Assembly (NCBI RefSeq): GCF_024055725.1
Contig: NZ_JAMXMX010000027.1
Coordinates: 43,470-107,469 of the forward strand
From: Actinoallomurus spadix
GTDB lineage: Bacteria; Actinomycetota; Actinomycetes; Streptosporangiales; Streptosporangiaceae
Length of the DNA stretch: 64,000 bases
Reading direction: 5' to 3'
Positions 7,846 through 15,869 of the stretch are shown here, piece by piece; positions within the stretch are counted from its first letter, which is position 1, and each line of letters begins with the position of its first letter. Both the position numbers and the translations under genes were made by a program. Under the pieces are notes generated by a model. That model was not told the DNA's origin. It did not search any database and worked only from the letters and a program-made list of their open reading frames with translations.

Positions 7846-9294
7846 TCAGCAGTTCCAGTGCACGCCGGCCGACGAACCCGGGGAGAAGGACACCGCGCCC
7901 TTGTTCTCGATGACGCACAGGTCCTTGTAGGTGCGTGAGACCGGAACGTAGGCCGACTCTCCCGGGCCGAGGTCGCCGCTGCCCTTGGCGTCGATCGCCC
8001 CGCTGGTGTCGCGCACCGCCCAGTGCACCGGCCCGTCCTTGGCCGTCACCTTCACGTCGCAGCGGCCGGAGTACCGCATGTCGCACCCGGCCACGGTCAG
8101 CGTCCCGGTGGTGGGCGGAACCTGCGGGCCGGAGGGCGCCGGGGCAGGGGCGGGCGTCTCCGGCCTCCCGGAGGTGCGCCGCGGGCTCGGCGTCCGCTTC
8201 CTCTTCGACGGCTTGGGCGTCGGAGTGTGCGACGACGACGGCTTCGCGGACCTGCTCGGGGCCGGACCGGCCGGGGACGACTCGGACGGGTCGGCGCTCG
8301 GCGAGCCGCCGGACCGCGCGGCGGCGGCCTGCTCTCCCGGGTCGGCATTGCCTCCCGAGCCGGGCAGCAGGAGCAGGATCCCGGTGATGAGCATGACGCC
8401 GCAGGCGGCCGCTCCCAGGGCGATCCACAGGCCGGCCCTCCGGCGCGGCTCGTCGTCCTCGAAGGTGTCCCGGGCCGGCGGCGCATCGGCGCGCGTCGCG
8501 ATCGACGCGCGCAGGTCGGCGAACTCGGGCGTCACGGTGCCGAGCACGCGCGCTCGCAGATCGGCGGGCACCGCCGCGACCGGCATCGCGTGCAGCAACC
8601 GGGCGGTCGCCACCTTGCGGTTCGCGCGCAGCCCGCAGATCGGGCAGGTCGCGATGTGGCGGGAGAGCCGGCCGCAGGTCTCGGCGTCCAGCGGCCGGTC
8701 CTCCGGGCCCGCCAGCGCGGAGACGCTCGGGCAGTCGTCGCGTCCGGTCGCCGCCACGACCACGGCCGCGAAGGCGTCGTCCAGGTCGTTGCGCGCCTGC
8801 TCGAGGAGGACCGAGGCGTTCTGCGGCGTCGTGCCGAGCACCTGGGCGAGTTCGTTCGGGTCGAGTTCGTGCCGCAACGCCAGGTCGAGCGCCTCGCGCT
8901 GCCCGCTGCTCAGCACCATCAGGGCGGCGTGCACGAGCCGGCGGGTGGACTCGTCGGTCTCCACGAGACCGACGGCCTCCGGGGCCTTGCGGCGGTCCTC
9001 GGGGACGCCGGTCTCGGCGCGGCGCCGCAGGCACTCGGCCCGCGTCACGGCGTACAGCCAGGCGCGGAACCGCCGGGGGTCCGGCAGCGCCGCGATCCGC
9101 TCCTGCACGATGATCAGTGAGTCGTGCAGGCCCTGGGCGGCCAGCTCCTGGTCGCGGAGCAGCACGTGACAGTAGTCGTACAGCCGTTGCGCGTACGCGT
9201 CGTAGACCCCGGCCATGGCGGTCGGGTGGCCCGCGCGGAGAGCCTCCGCCAGTCGCTGCTCATCGGCCCTGTCGATGGTCGGCCACCCGGCCAC
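7846..9294 (-). CDS. ECF sigma factor fused to anti-sigma-like zinc finger, membrane helix and external domain (paralogue B)
   Basis: This 482-residue protein has the same order as paralogue A: region 2 (LYDYCHVLLRDQELAAQGLH), region 4 (LSSGQREALDLAL), CGRLSRHIATCPIC zinc cluster, membrane helix at about 285-310 (LWIALGAAACGVMLITGILL), a Ser/Pro/Lys-rich stalk, and an external domain of about 85 residues with four cysteines placed as in A (AGCDMRYSGRC ... DLC ... WNC). Its stalk is shorter and more basic than that of A. GTG 9294 follows GGGAGG at 5 nt. The gap of 231 bp to paralogue A leaves room for a separate promoter for A. It is closest to A in sequence, so the pair probably arose by local duplication. 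Confidence 0.85.
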   Translation of the reverse strand: MAGWPTIDRADEQRLAEALRAGHPTAMAGVYDAYAQRLYDYCHVLLRDQELAAQGLHDSLIIVQERIAALPDPRRFRAWLYAVTRAECLRRRAETGVPEDRRKAPEAVGLVETDESTRRLVHAALMVLSSGQREALDLALRHELDPNELAQVLGTTPQNASVLLEQARNDLDDAFAAVVVAATGRDDCPSVSALAGPEDRPLDAETCGRLSRHIATCPICGLRANRKVATARLLHAMPVAAVPADLRARVLGTVTPEFADLRASIATRADAPPARDTFEDDEPRRRAGLWIALGAAACGVMLITGILLLLPGSGGNADPGEQAAAARSGGSPSADPSESSPAGPAPSRSAKPSSSHTPTPKPSKRKRTPSPRRTSGRPETPAPAPAPSGPQVPPTTGTLTVAGCDMRYSGRCDVKVTAKDGPVHWAVRDTSGAIDAKGSGDLGPGESAYVPVSRTYKDLCVIENKGAVSFSPGSSAGVHWNC

Positions 9295-9479
9295 ATGTCC
9301 TCCCGTTGCTCACCTGCCACAAGCGCTGCGGACGCCCCAGAGGCGTCTTCGGTTCACGCATCCTGCCATCGATCAAGAACTGATAGGACGTTTTGATGGC
9401 AATTGCGGCATAGTGAGCAACTCTGCGTGATCACTTTTCGCGTCGTCCGAGAGATCCTGACGCTGAGTGATCGCGCCCG

Positions 9480-11174
9480 TCAGGAGGTCAGGTCACGGAA
9501 GTCCTCCTCACGGAACTCCCCGGGGCGCCGGTCCTCGCCCTCCAGCCCGCGCAGCTCGACCCGCCGGATCTTCCCCGAGATCGTCTTCGGCAGCTCGCCG
9601 AACTCCAGGCGGCGCACCCGCTTGTACGGCGCCAGCCGCCGCCGGGAGTGGGCGAGGATCGAGCGTGCCGTCTCGGCCGTCGGCTCGTGCCCGGCGGCCA
9701 GCGTGACGTACGCCTTCGGCACGGCCAGGCGCACCGGGTCGGCGGCGGGCACGACGGCGGCCTCCGCGACCGCGTCGTGCTCCAGCAGCACGCTCTCCAG
9801 CTCGAACGGCGAGATCTTGTAGTCCGACGCCTTGAAGACGTCGTCGGTACGGCCCACGAACGTGATGTAGCCGTCCGCGTCCACGGACGCCACGTCACCG
9901 GTGTGGTAGTAGCCGCCCTCCATCGCCTCGCCGGTCCGCCCGGACTCGTCGCGGTACCCCGCCATCAGCGCGACCGGGCGCGCGGACAGGTCGATGCACA
10001 CCTCACCCTCGTCCGCGGGCCGTCCGCTCACCGGGTCGATGAGCGCGATCCGGTAGCCCGGCAGCGGACGGCCCATCGACCCGGGCTTCAGCGGCTGCCC
10101 GGGCGGGTTGCCGATCTGCGCCGTCGTCTCGGTCTGGCCGTAACCGTCCCGCACCGTGAGGCCCCACTGGTCGCGGACCTGGTCGATGATCTCCGGGTTG
10201 AGCGGCTCACCCGCCGCGACGGCGATGCGCAGGTTCAGGTCCCAGGACCGCAGGTCCTCCTGGATCAGCATCCGCCACACCGTCGGCGGCGCGCAGAACG
10301 TCGTCACCTCGCACCGCCGCATCACCTCCAGCAGCGCGGGCGCGCTGAACCGCGCGTAGTTGAGGACCAGCACGCACGCGCCGGCGTTCCACGGCGCGAA
10401 CACGTTGCTCCACGCGTGCTTGGCCCAGCCGGGCGAGGAGACGTTCAGGTGCACGTCACCGGGGCGCAGGCCGATCCAGTACATCGTCGACAGGTGCCCG
10501 ACCGGGTACGAGGCGTACGTGTGTTCCACCAGCTTCGGCCGGGCGGTCGTCCCGGAGGTGAAGTACAGCAGCAACGTGTCGCCCGCGTGCGTCGTCGTCC
10601 CGGCCGCGTCGTACGGCTCGTGCCCGTAGGCGTCGCCGAACGACAGCCAGCCGTCCGCCGCGCCCACGCAGATCCTCGTCCAGCCGCCCGTCAGGTCGGC
10701 GAACTTCGCGGTGTCGGCCGCCCCCGTCACGACGTGCGCGACGCCGCCCCGCGCGATCCGGTCGCGCAGGTCGTCGGCGGTCAGCAGGGTGGTCGCGGGG
10801 ACGACGACGGCGCCGAGCCTCATCGCCGCCAGCATCGTCTCCCACAGCTCGACCTGGTTCCCGAGCATGAGCAGGATCCGGTCGCCCCGCTCCACGCCCT
10901 GGGCCCGCAGCCAGCCGGCCACCCGGCTCGACCGCTCGGCGAGCTCGGCGAACGTCAGCTTCAGCTCCGAGCCGTCCTCCTCGACGATCCACAGCGCCGG
11001 CCGGTCGGGGGTCTCGGCGGCGAGCACGCCGTCGAACCAGTCGAGCGCCCAGTTGAAGTCGGCGACCTCCGGCCAGCGAAAGTCGCGGTAGGCGGTCTCG
11101 TAGTCCTCGGCGTTCGCCAGCAGGAAGTCACGGGCGGATCGGAATGCGGCCACGTCAGGAGTCATGGGCCGCAT
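9480..11174 (-). CDS. AMP-forming acyl-CoA synthetase (medium-chain AcsM-like)
   Basis: This 564-residue member of the ANL superfamily carries the P-loop LLLYFTSGTTARPKLVEH (around 195-212), the adenylate motif DGYGQTET, the GGYYHTGD motif and the C-terminal catalytic lysine in KTISGKIRR. The long N-terminus with FNWALDWFD is typical of ACSM-type medium-chain acyl-CoA ligases. It would activate a medium-chain or aromatic acid to its CoA thioester in the cytosol. ATG 11174 or ATG 11165 could be the start; neither has a strong Shine-Dalgarno. It lies between two of the three ECF fusion genes on the same strand; whether it is functionally linked to them is not shown by the sequence. Confidence 0.9.
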   Translation of the reverse strand: MRPMTPDVAAFRSARDFLLANAEDYETAYRDFRWPEVADFNWALDWFDGVLAAETPDRPALWIVEEDGSELKLTFAELAERSSRVAGWLRAQGVERGDRILLMLGNQVELWETMLAAMRLGAVVVPATTLLTADDLRDRIARGGVAHVVTGAADTAKFADLTGGWTRICVGAADGWLSFGDAYGHEPYDAAGTTTHAGDTLLLYFTSGTTARPKLVEHTYASYPVGHLSTMYWIGLRPGDVHLNVSSPGWAKHAWSNVFAPWNAGACVLVLNYARFSAPALLEVMRRCEVTTFCAPPTVWRMLIQEDLRSWDLNLRIAVAAGEPLNPEIIDQVRDQWGLTVRDGYGQTETTAQIGNPPGQPLKPGSMGRPLPGYRIALIDPVSGRPADEGEVCIDLSARPVALMAGYRDESGRTGEAMEGGYYHTGDVASVDADGYITFVGRTDDVFKASDYKISPFELESVLLEHDAVAEAAVVPAADPVRLAVPKAYVTLAAGHEPTAETARSILAHSRRRLAPYKRVRRLEFGELPKTISGKIRRVELRGLEGEDRRPGEFREEDFRDLTS

Positions 11175-11246
11175 CCTGGCACTACCGTCGCCCGTCGCGT
11201 AAGGACCCGATCACTCCCAGATCGGATTTCCGGCCCGACCTGGGCG

Positions 11247-12761
11247 TCAGCAGGTCCAGGACAGCGCGACCGCGCCGCCCGGCGTGAACGTGACGCCCGA
11301 CCGCTCCACCGGCGTCGTCTGCGTGCAGGCGGTGACCTCGTCGGCCGTGGCGGTGAGCGTCACCGACCGTCCCGGCGCGAGCGTGCCGCTGGTGGGGCCG
11401 CCGACCGTGACGTACGGTCCGGGGCTCGCCGCCCAGTGGACGACGCCGTTCCGTGCGGTCAGGGTGATGGTCTTCGCGTCGCCCGGACCCTCGGCGGACA
11501 CCACGAGCGTGCCGGGTACGGGCCGGGGCGACCGGCGCTTGCGCGTGTGCGTCGGCCGCGGCGCCGGCCTCCGCGTGGTCGCCGTCGGCGTCGGCGTCGG
11601 GGTCGGCGTCCTGCTCGTACGCGTCGGGGTCGGAGTGGGCGTCGTGCTGCTCGGCGTGGGGTCGGGCGAACCGGAGTCGGCGGGGTCCCCGGCGGACGGG
11701 CTGTCGGACGGGGAGGCGCCCGTGCCGGCCGCGACCGGACGGCGCGCCCCGCCGGACGGGTGCTGCGCGGACGACCCGCCCGTGACCAGGAAGACGGCCC
11801 CGGCGACGAGGAGGACGCACGCCGCCGCGCCCACGACCGGCCACAGCCGGGGAACACCGCCCCGGTCGTCGTCGTGGGCGGGCCGGACGCGGTCCAGGCT
11901 CGTCGGCCGGCCCCAGGCGTCGAACGGCTCCGCGCGCCGGGCGATGCGCGCCCGCGCCTCGGCCAGGTCCGGGTCGGTCGCCGCCGACAGGATCGCGCCG
12001 CGCAGCCGCGCCGGGAGCGCGGCGACCGGCATCATCTGCAGGAGCCGGTTGGTCGATACCTTCCGCTGGCGGCGGTCCCGGCACGCCGGGCAGGAGGCGA
12101 TGTGCCGGATGAGCTTGCGGGACACCTCCGGCGGCAGTGGCCACTCGTGCTCGTCGACCAGCGCGGCGACGCTCGGGCAGTCGCCCCGGCCCGTACGGGC
12201 GATGATCGCGGCGGCGAGGGCGTTGTCGAGCTCGTCACGCGACTCGGCCACCAGCTCCAGGGCCTCCTGAGAGGAGATCCCCAGAACGCCGGCCAGATCC
12301 TCCGCGGCCAGCTCGTGGCGTACGGCGAGATCCACGGCTTCGCGGTGACGGCCCGGCAGGCCGGCCAGCGCGCTGTGCACGAGCCGCCGGGTCTCGAGGC
12401 GGCGACCGCGCTCCTCCGCGTCGAGGAACGCGTCGTCGGCCTCCTCGGCGGCGGGATACCGCTCCCCGGGCGTCCGCGGGTCACGCAGCCGCCGCAGGCA
12501 CTCGTTCCGTACGAGGGTGTACAGCCAGCTGCGGAACCGCTCCGGCTCCCGCAGCCCGCCGACGTGCGCGAGCGCCGCGATCAGCGAGTCACGGAGCGCC
12601 TCCGCCGCCAGGTCCTCGTCGCGCAGCAGCGCGTGACAGTAGTCGAACAGGCGCGGCGCGTAGACGTCGTAGATCTGGGCGAGCGCGGTGGCGTCGCCGG
12701 CGCGCAGCTCCTGCGCGAACCGGCGGTCATCGACGCGACCGAGACTGGGCCAACCGGCCAC
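11247..12761 (-). CDS. ECF sigma factor fused to anti-sigma-like zinc finger, membrane helix and external domain (paralogue C)
   Basis: This 504-residue protein has the architecture of paralogues A and B: region 2 (LFDYCHALLRDEDLAAEALR), region 4 (LPGRHREAVDLAV), a zinc cluster reduced to HIASCPAC (the first Cys of A and B is Ser), a membrane helix at about 304-327 (VVGAAACVLLVAGAVFLV), a TPTPTP stalk and an external domain from about 414. Only two of the four external cysteines remain (TACTQ and the terminal SWTC), so one presumed disulfide is missing. GTG 12761 follows GGGAGG. Less than 50 bp separates it from the terminator of the upstream surface-protein gene, so its promoter must be short or it depends on read-through. 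Confidence 0.85.
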   Translation of the reverse strand: MAGWPSLGRVDDRRFAQELRAGDATALAQIYDVYAPRLFDYCHALLRDEDLAAEALRDSLIAALAHVGGLREPERFRSWLYTLVRNECLRRLRDPRTPGERYPAAEEADDAFLDAEERGRRLETRRLVHSALAGLPGRHREAVDLAVRHELAAEDLAGVLGISSQEALELVAESRDELDNALAAAIIARTGRGDCPSVAALVDEHEWPLPPEVSRKLIRHIASCPACRDRRQRKVSTNRLLQMMPVAALPARLRGAILSAATDPDLAEARARIARRAEPFDAWGRPTSLDRVRPAHDDDRGGVPRLWPVVGAAACVLLVAGAVFLVTGGSSAQHPSGGARRPVAAGTGASPSDSPSAGDPADSGSPDPTPSSTTPTPTPTRTSRTPTPTPTPTATTRRPAPRPTHTRKRRSPRPVPGTLVVSAEGPGDAKTITLTARNGVVHWAASPGPYVTVGGPTSGTLAPGRSVTLTATADEVTACTQTTPVERSGVTFTPGGAVALSWTC

Positions 12762-12809
12762 AGCGACCTCCCGGAGGTGTGGTGTCGGACGCGCCCCCGG
12801 AGAAAAGAA

Positions 12810-12842
12810 GGAGGCCCGACGCCCCGCTCCCGTCGGGCCTCC
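12810..12842 (-). terminator. Rho-independent-type terminator of the VWA-domain gene
   Basis: GGAGGCCCGACG (12810-12821) and CGTCGGGCCTCC (12831-12842) form a perfect 12-bp stem with a 9-nt loop. Read on the minus strand it is followed by CTTCTTTTCT. It lies downstream of the gene ending at 12952 and upstream of paralogue C. Confidence 0.8.
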
Positions 12843-12876
12843 GTAAGAGAGACGCAGCGCCGGTCTCAGAGGTTCA

Positions 12877-12907
12877 CCGGATTCCCCAGAGAATCCGGAT
12901 TTTTTTT
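12877..12907 (+). terminator. Intrinsic terminator facing the plus strand
   Basis: CCGGATTC (12877-12884) and GAATCCGG (12891-12898) form an 8-bp stem with a 6-nt loop, directly followed by ATTTTTTTT on the plus strand. No plus-strand gene lies upstream for more than 7 kb, so it would stop antisense transcripts. A second, imperfect GC-rich hairpin follows at about 12910-12940. Confidence 0.65.
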
Positions 12908-12951
12908 CGCCCGGCCCGGCGCTCCACGGCGCCGAGCCGGGTTCTCGCAGG

Positions 12952-15489
12952 TCAGTGACACTCCGGCGTGCAGATGCGGCGCGCGATCGTGTTCAGGAAG
13001 ATGCGCTGGATCTCCTGAGGCTTCATCGCCTGGTACGCCGCGCCGTCGGTCTCCGCGGCGACCTTCTGCATGGCGGCCATGTCCACGTCCGGACCGTAGC
13101 CGATGAACAGGACCTGGACCGGCGCCGCCGGGTCGTTCTCCTTCTTCAGCGTCCGGAGGAGGGCGCTCAGCGAGATGCCGTCCGTCTTGTCGTTCTTCCC
13201 GTCGGTGAACACGAGGACGGAGTTGTAGTAACCCGGCTTGTACGTCCTCTTCAACGACCGGAACGCCGCCAGCACCGAGTCGTACAGCCCCGTGTTGCCG
13301 TCGGGCTTCGGCCGTACGCGGCCCAGCGCGCTGAGGATGGCCTGGCGGCGCGTCCCCGACCCGATCCGGGTCGACAGCGGGCCGATCGGCACCTCGGTCC
13401 GGTAGTCCTGGTGTCCCCTCAAATTCGTGGAGAACGTCCACAGCCCCAGATCGGTGTCGTCCGGCAGCATCGCGAGGCCGCCCTGGGCCACCTGGGCGGT
13501 CGCCTCCATCCGGGTGACGCCCTTGCCGACGGGCTGCGCCATCGACCCGGACACGTCGAGCAGCGTCAGCATCCGCGTGCGCAGCGACAGCTTCGTCCAG
13601 GCCTGCATGACCCCGGTCACGTCGCTCGACCCCGGCGTCGGGAGCGCCCGCGGGATCCGGGGGCTCAGCCCGCTCCTGCTGCCGAACCCGTCACCGGCGT
13701 GCCCGTCCGGGGTGCGGAACCCGAGCGCGCGGACCGCCGCGTGCGCCTGCTCGGTGCTCATCGCCTTCTCCAGCACCTGCGCCGCGCGGATCTTCGTGTC
13801 GTCGTCCGTCGTCAGGGTGTACGGGTGGTCGAGGCTGAGCATGCCCTCGTTCGGATAGATCGCGCTCGCCGGCGCGCTCGGCCTGCCCTGGTTGTACTTC
13901 CAGACGGCCTGCTCCGGAGCGATGATCACCGGCGCCCTGCCGTGCAGGTTGCGGTGGAAACTGGCGAACAGCGCCTGCGTGTTCGGGGAGAGGCTGTTCT
14001 GCACCTTCCGCGTGATCTGAGTGAAGATCGCGTCGGCGTTCGGGTCGCCCTTCAGCAGCATCCGGGTCATGACGACCGCGCCGAGCCCGCCGGCGTTGCG
14101 GGTCGGGTCGAGGATCTGCAGGTGGACGGAGTTCGCCGGCAGCATGTCGTTCTTACTCACCGCGCCGGCGGCGAGGGCGTCGGTGGCCTTGAGCAGCATG
14201 TCCCAGGTCGGCCGCACGCCCTGGCTGCTGAGCCTGCCGGCGAACGACCGCGAGGTGGCCACGACGAGCGGCGTCTCGGCCACACTCGTCGGCGTGGTGT
14301 CCACGCTCGACGCGCCCTTGGGCGAGCTGCGCACCAGGGTGACCCACAGCGACGAGTCCGGGATCCACACGTCCGGCGTCACGTCACCGGGCACGGTTCC
14401 CTGACCGGACAGGATCGTACTCGTGCCCGCCGGGTCGGCGGCCTTCACCGTCGCCTTCACGCACTTGCCGCCGACGGAGTGCCGCTCGCCGTTGAACGAG
14501 TTGGCGATGTCGCTGATGGCCGGGGCGATGTCCGGCGCCGCGACCACCTTCAGGTCGATCGGGGTGCCGCCGCACTTACTGCCGTCGGCGAGCGCGTAGA
14601 CCCCCGCGCCGAGCAGGACCGCCAGGCCGATCGCGCCCGCGAGGGGGCCGACCAGCGCGCCGATCGTACGGCGGCGCTGCACGCGGCGTCGTCCCGCGCC
14701 GGGCGCGGACCGCGGGCGGTCGTCGTCGGGCCCGTTCGCACCCGCGCCGCCCCGGCCCGACCCGCCGCGCCCCGACCCGCCGTATCCCGCGCCTCCGGAA
14801 CCCGCGCTCCCGTATCCCGCGCCTCCCGAGTCGGCGGACCGGTAGCCTCCGCCTCCCGGCCCGCCGGGGGCGTTCCCGCCCGGCCCACGGTCCTGGCCGC
14901 CCGCGCCCTGGCCGGTCCCATAGCCGGATCCGGCGCCACCCTGGCCGGGACCGGTCCCGTAGCCGGAGCCCGAGCCTGCGAGGCCACCGCCCTGCCTGCC
15001 GAAGAAGCCCCCTCCCGGACTGTAGGAGGAGGAGTCGTTGGAGCCGCCCCCCGTGCCGTACGGGTTCTGCTCACCGGGCGCGGCGTAGGAGCCGTACGCG
15101 CCCTCCTGGCCGCCACCGCCGTATCCGCCCTGGCCACTGCCGTATTCGCCGGGACGGCCGGCGTCATACCCGCTCTGGCCGCCACCACCGTATCCGCTCT
15201 GGCCGCCACCGCCGTATCCGCTCTGGCCGCCGCCGTATCCACCCGGACGGCCGCCACCGTATCCGCCGCCGGCGTACCCGCCCGGGCCACCGCTGCCGGC
15301 GTATCCGCCGGGGCCAGCGGCGGGGTTCTGCGTGGGGTCGCTCGCCTCGGGGGAGCGCGGGGCGAAGGGATTCCGGTCGTCACCGGGCGTCTGGTTCCCC
15401 GAGGGGCGGCCGCCTCCGGGCGTTCGATCGGGCTGGCCGTCGCCGGGCGTGTTACCCGGGGGCATCTCGTTGCGGCGACGTCGGCTCAC
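12952..15489 (-). CDS. Surface protein with Gly-rich N-terminus, substrate-binding-like domain and VWA domain
   Basis: This 845-residue protein starts with about 245 cytoplasmic residues rich in Gly, Tyr, Gln and Pro, including GGGQSGY-type repeats. A basic stretch and a membrane helix at about 270-298 (IGALVGPLAGAIGLAVLLGA) follow. Residues about 305-600 resemble a bacterial solute-binding fold (IDLKVVAAPDIAPAISDIAN), and about 632-835 form a von Willebrand A domain with the metal-dependent adhesion motif DVSGSMAQ and later FTDGKND. The C-terminus ends in CTPEC. Proteins joining these two domains are found in actinobacteria, without a settled function. GTG 15489 has only a weak Shine-Dalgarno (GGGA). 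A terminator lies 110 bp downstream. Confidence 0.85.
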   Translation of the reverse strand: MSRRRRNEMPPGNTPGDGQPDRTPGGGRPSGNQTPGDDRNPFAPRSPEASDPTQNPAAGPGGYAGSGGPGGYAGGGYGGGRPGGYGGGQSGYGGGGQSGYGGGGQSGYDAGRPGEYGSGQGGYGGGGQEGAYGSYAAPGEQNPYGTGGGSNDSSSYSPGGGFFGRQGGGLAGSGSGYGTGPGQGGAGSGYGTGQGAGGQDRGPGGNAPGGPGGGGYRSADSGGAGYGSAGSGGAGYGGSGRGGSGRGGAGANGPDDDRPRSAPGAGRRRVQRRRTIGALVGPLAGAIGLAVLLGAGVYALADGSKCGGTPIDLKVVAAPDIAPAISDIANSFNGERHSVGGKCVKATVKAADPAGTSTILSGQGTVPGDVTPDVWIPDSSLWVTLVRSSPKGASSVDTTPTSVAETPLVVATSRSFAGRLSSQGVRPTWDMLLKATDALAAGAVSKNDMLPANSVHLQILDPTRNAGGLGAVVMTRMLLKGDPNADAIFTQITRKVQNSLSPNTQALFASFHRNLHGRAPVIIAPEQAVWKYNQGRPSAPASAIYPNEGMLSLDHPYTLTTDDDTKIRAAQVLEKAMSTEQAHAAVRALGFRTPDGHAGDGFGSRSGLSPRIPRALPTPGSSDVTGVMQAWTKLSLRTRMLTLLDVSGSMAQPVGKGVTRMEATAQVAQGGLAMLPDDTDLGLWTFSTNLRGHQDYRTEVPIGPLSTRIGSGTRRQAILSALGRVRPKPDGNTGLYDSVLAAFRSLKRTYKPGYYNSVLVFTDGKNDKTDGISLSALLRTLKKENDPAAPVQVLFIGYGPDVDMAAMQKVAAETDGAAYQAMKPQEIQRIFLNTIARRICTPECH

Positions 15490-15842
15490 GGCTGTCCCAT
15501 CTCGCGGCTTTCAGGGATGAGTGTTAGAGCGGAACTGTAGCGGTCTTCGCAATTCGTAACAAAGATGATCATTTGCGCGATGTCGCAGGTCATGCCGGTG
15601 AAGATCATTTGAATACCCGCCGGTATCCCATTCCGGTGGCCGGGTCCGGCCCCGCGAACGCCGGGCCGCACGCCCCCTCGGCCAGGTGAGCGAGGCCGCC
15701 GCCGGGCGCCTCCGCCCGCGCCTTCTCCGTGTTCTCGGGCCCCGCGACGCGCCCGCCACGGCGCCGCCCCACCGGCCCGCGTCCGTGCCGCGCGTCATCC
15801 GTCACGCCTCCCGGGTGATCGGGCAGAGTGGAGGAGAACGGC
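15490..15842. other. Intergenic region between divergent genes
   Basis: The 353 bp upstream of the VWA gene are less GC-rich near 15540-15615. AGATGATCATTTG and AAGATCATTTGA (about 15562-15612) are similar half-sites 40 bp apart, possibly regulatory. The rest, to 15842, is GC-rich and holds nothing else I recognise. Confidence 0.4.
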
Positions 15843-15869
15843 ATGAGCACGGGGGAGGCGCACGGATGA
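15843..15869 (+). CDS. Eight-codon upstream reading frame overlapping the EEP-family gene
   Basis: ATG 15843 follows GGAGGAG at a normal distance and encodes MSTGEAHG before TGA 15867-15869. The stop overlaps the next start as ATGA (15866-15869), the arrangement that favours translational coupling. It may be a leader peptide or simply a start-site duplication. Confidence 0.35.
   Translation: MSTGEAHG

Noticed and set aside
9648..13106. Very long plus-strand open frame (over 1100 codons) across four minus-strand genes
   Set aside because: It has no domain, no ribosome-binding site, and Arg/Gly/His-rich translation; it is the usual third-position GC shadow of the genes on the opposite strand. 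The same applies to 12955-15540 (+) and 15605-17743 (-).
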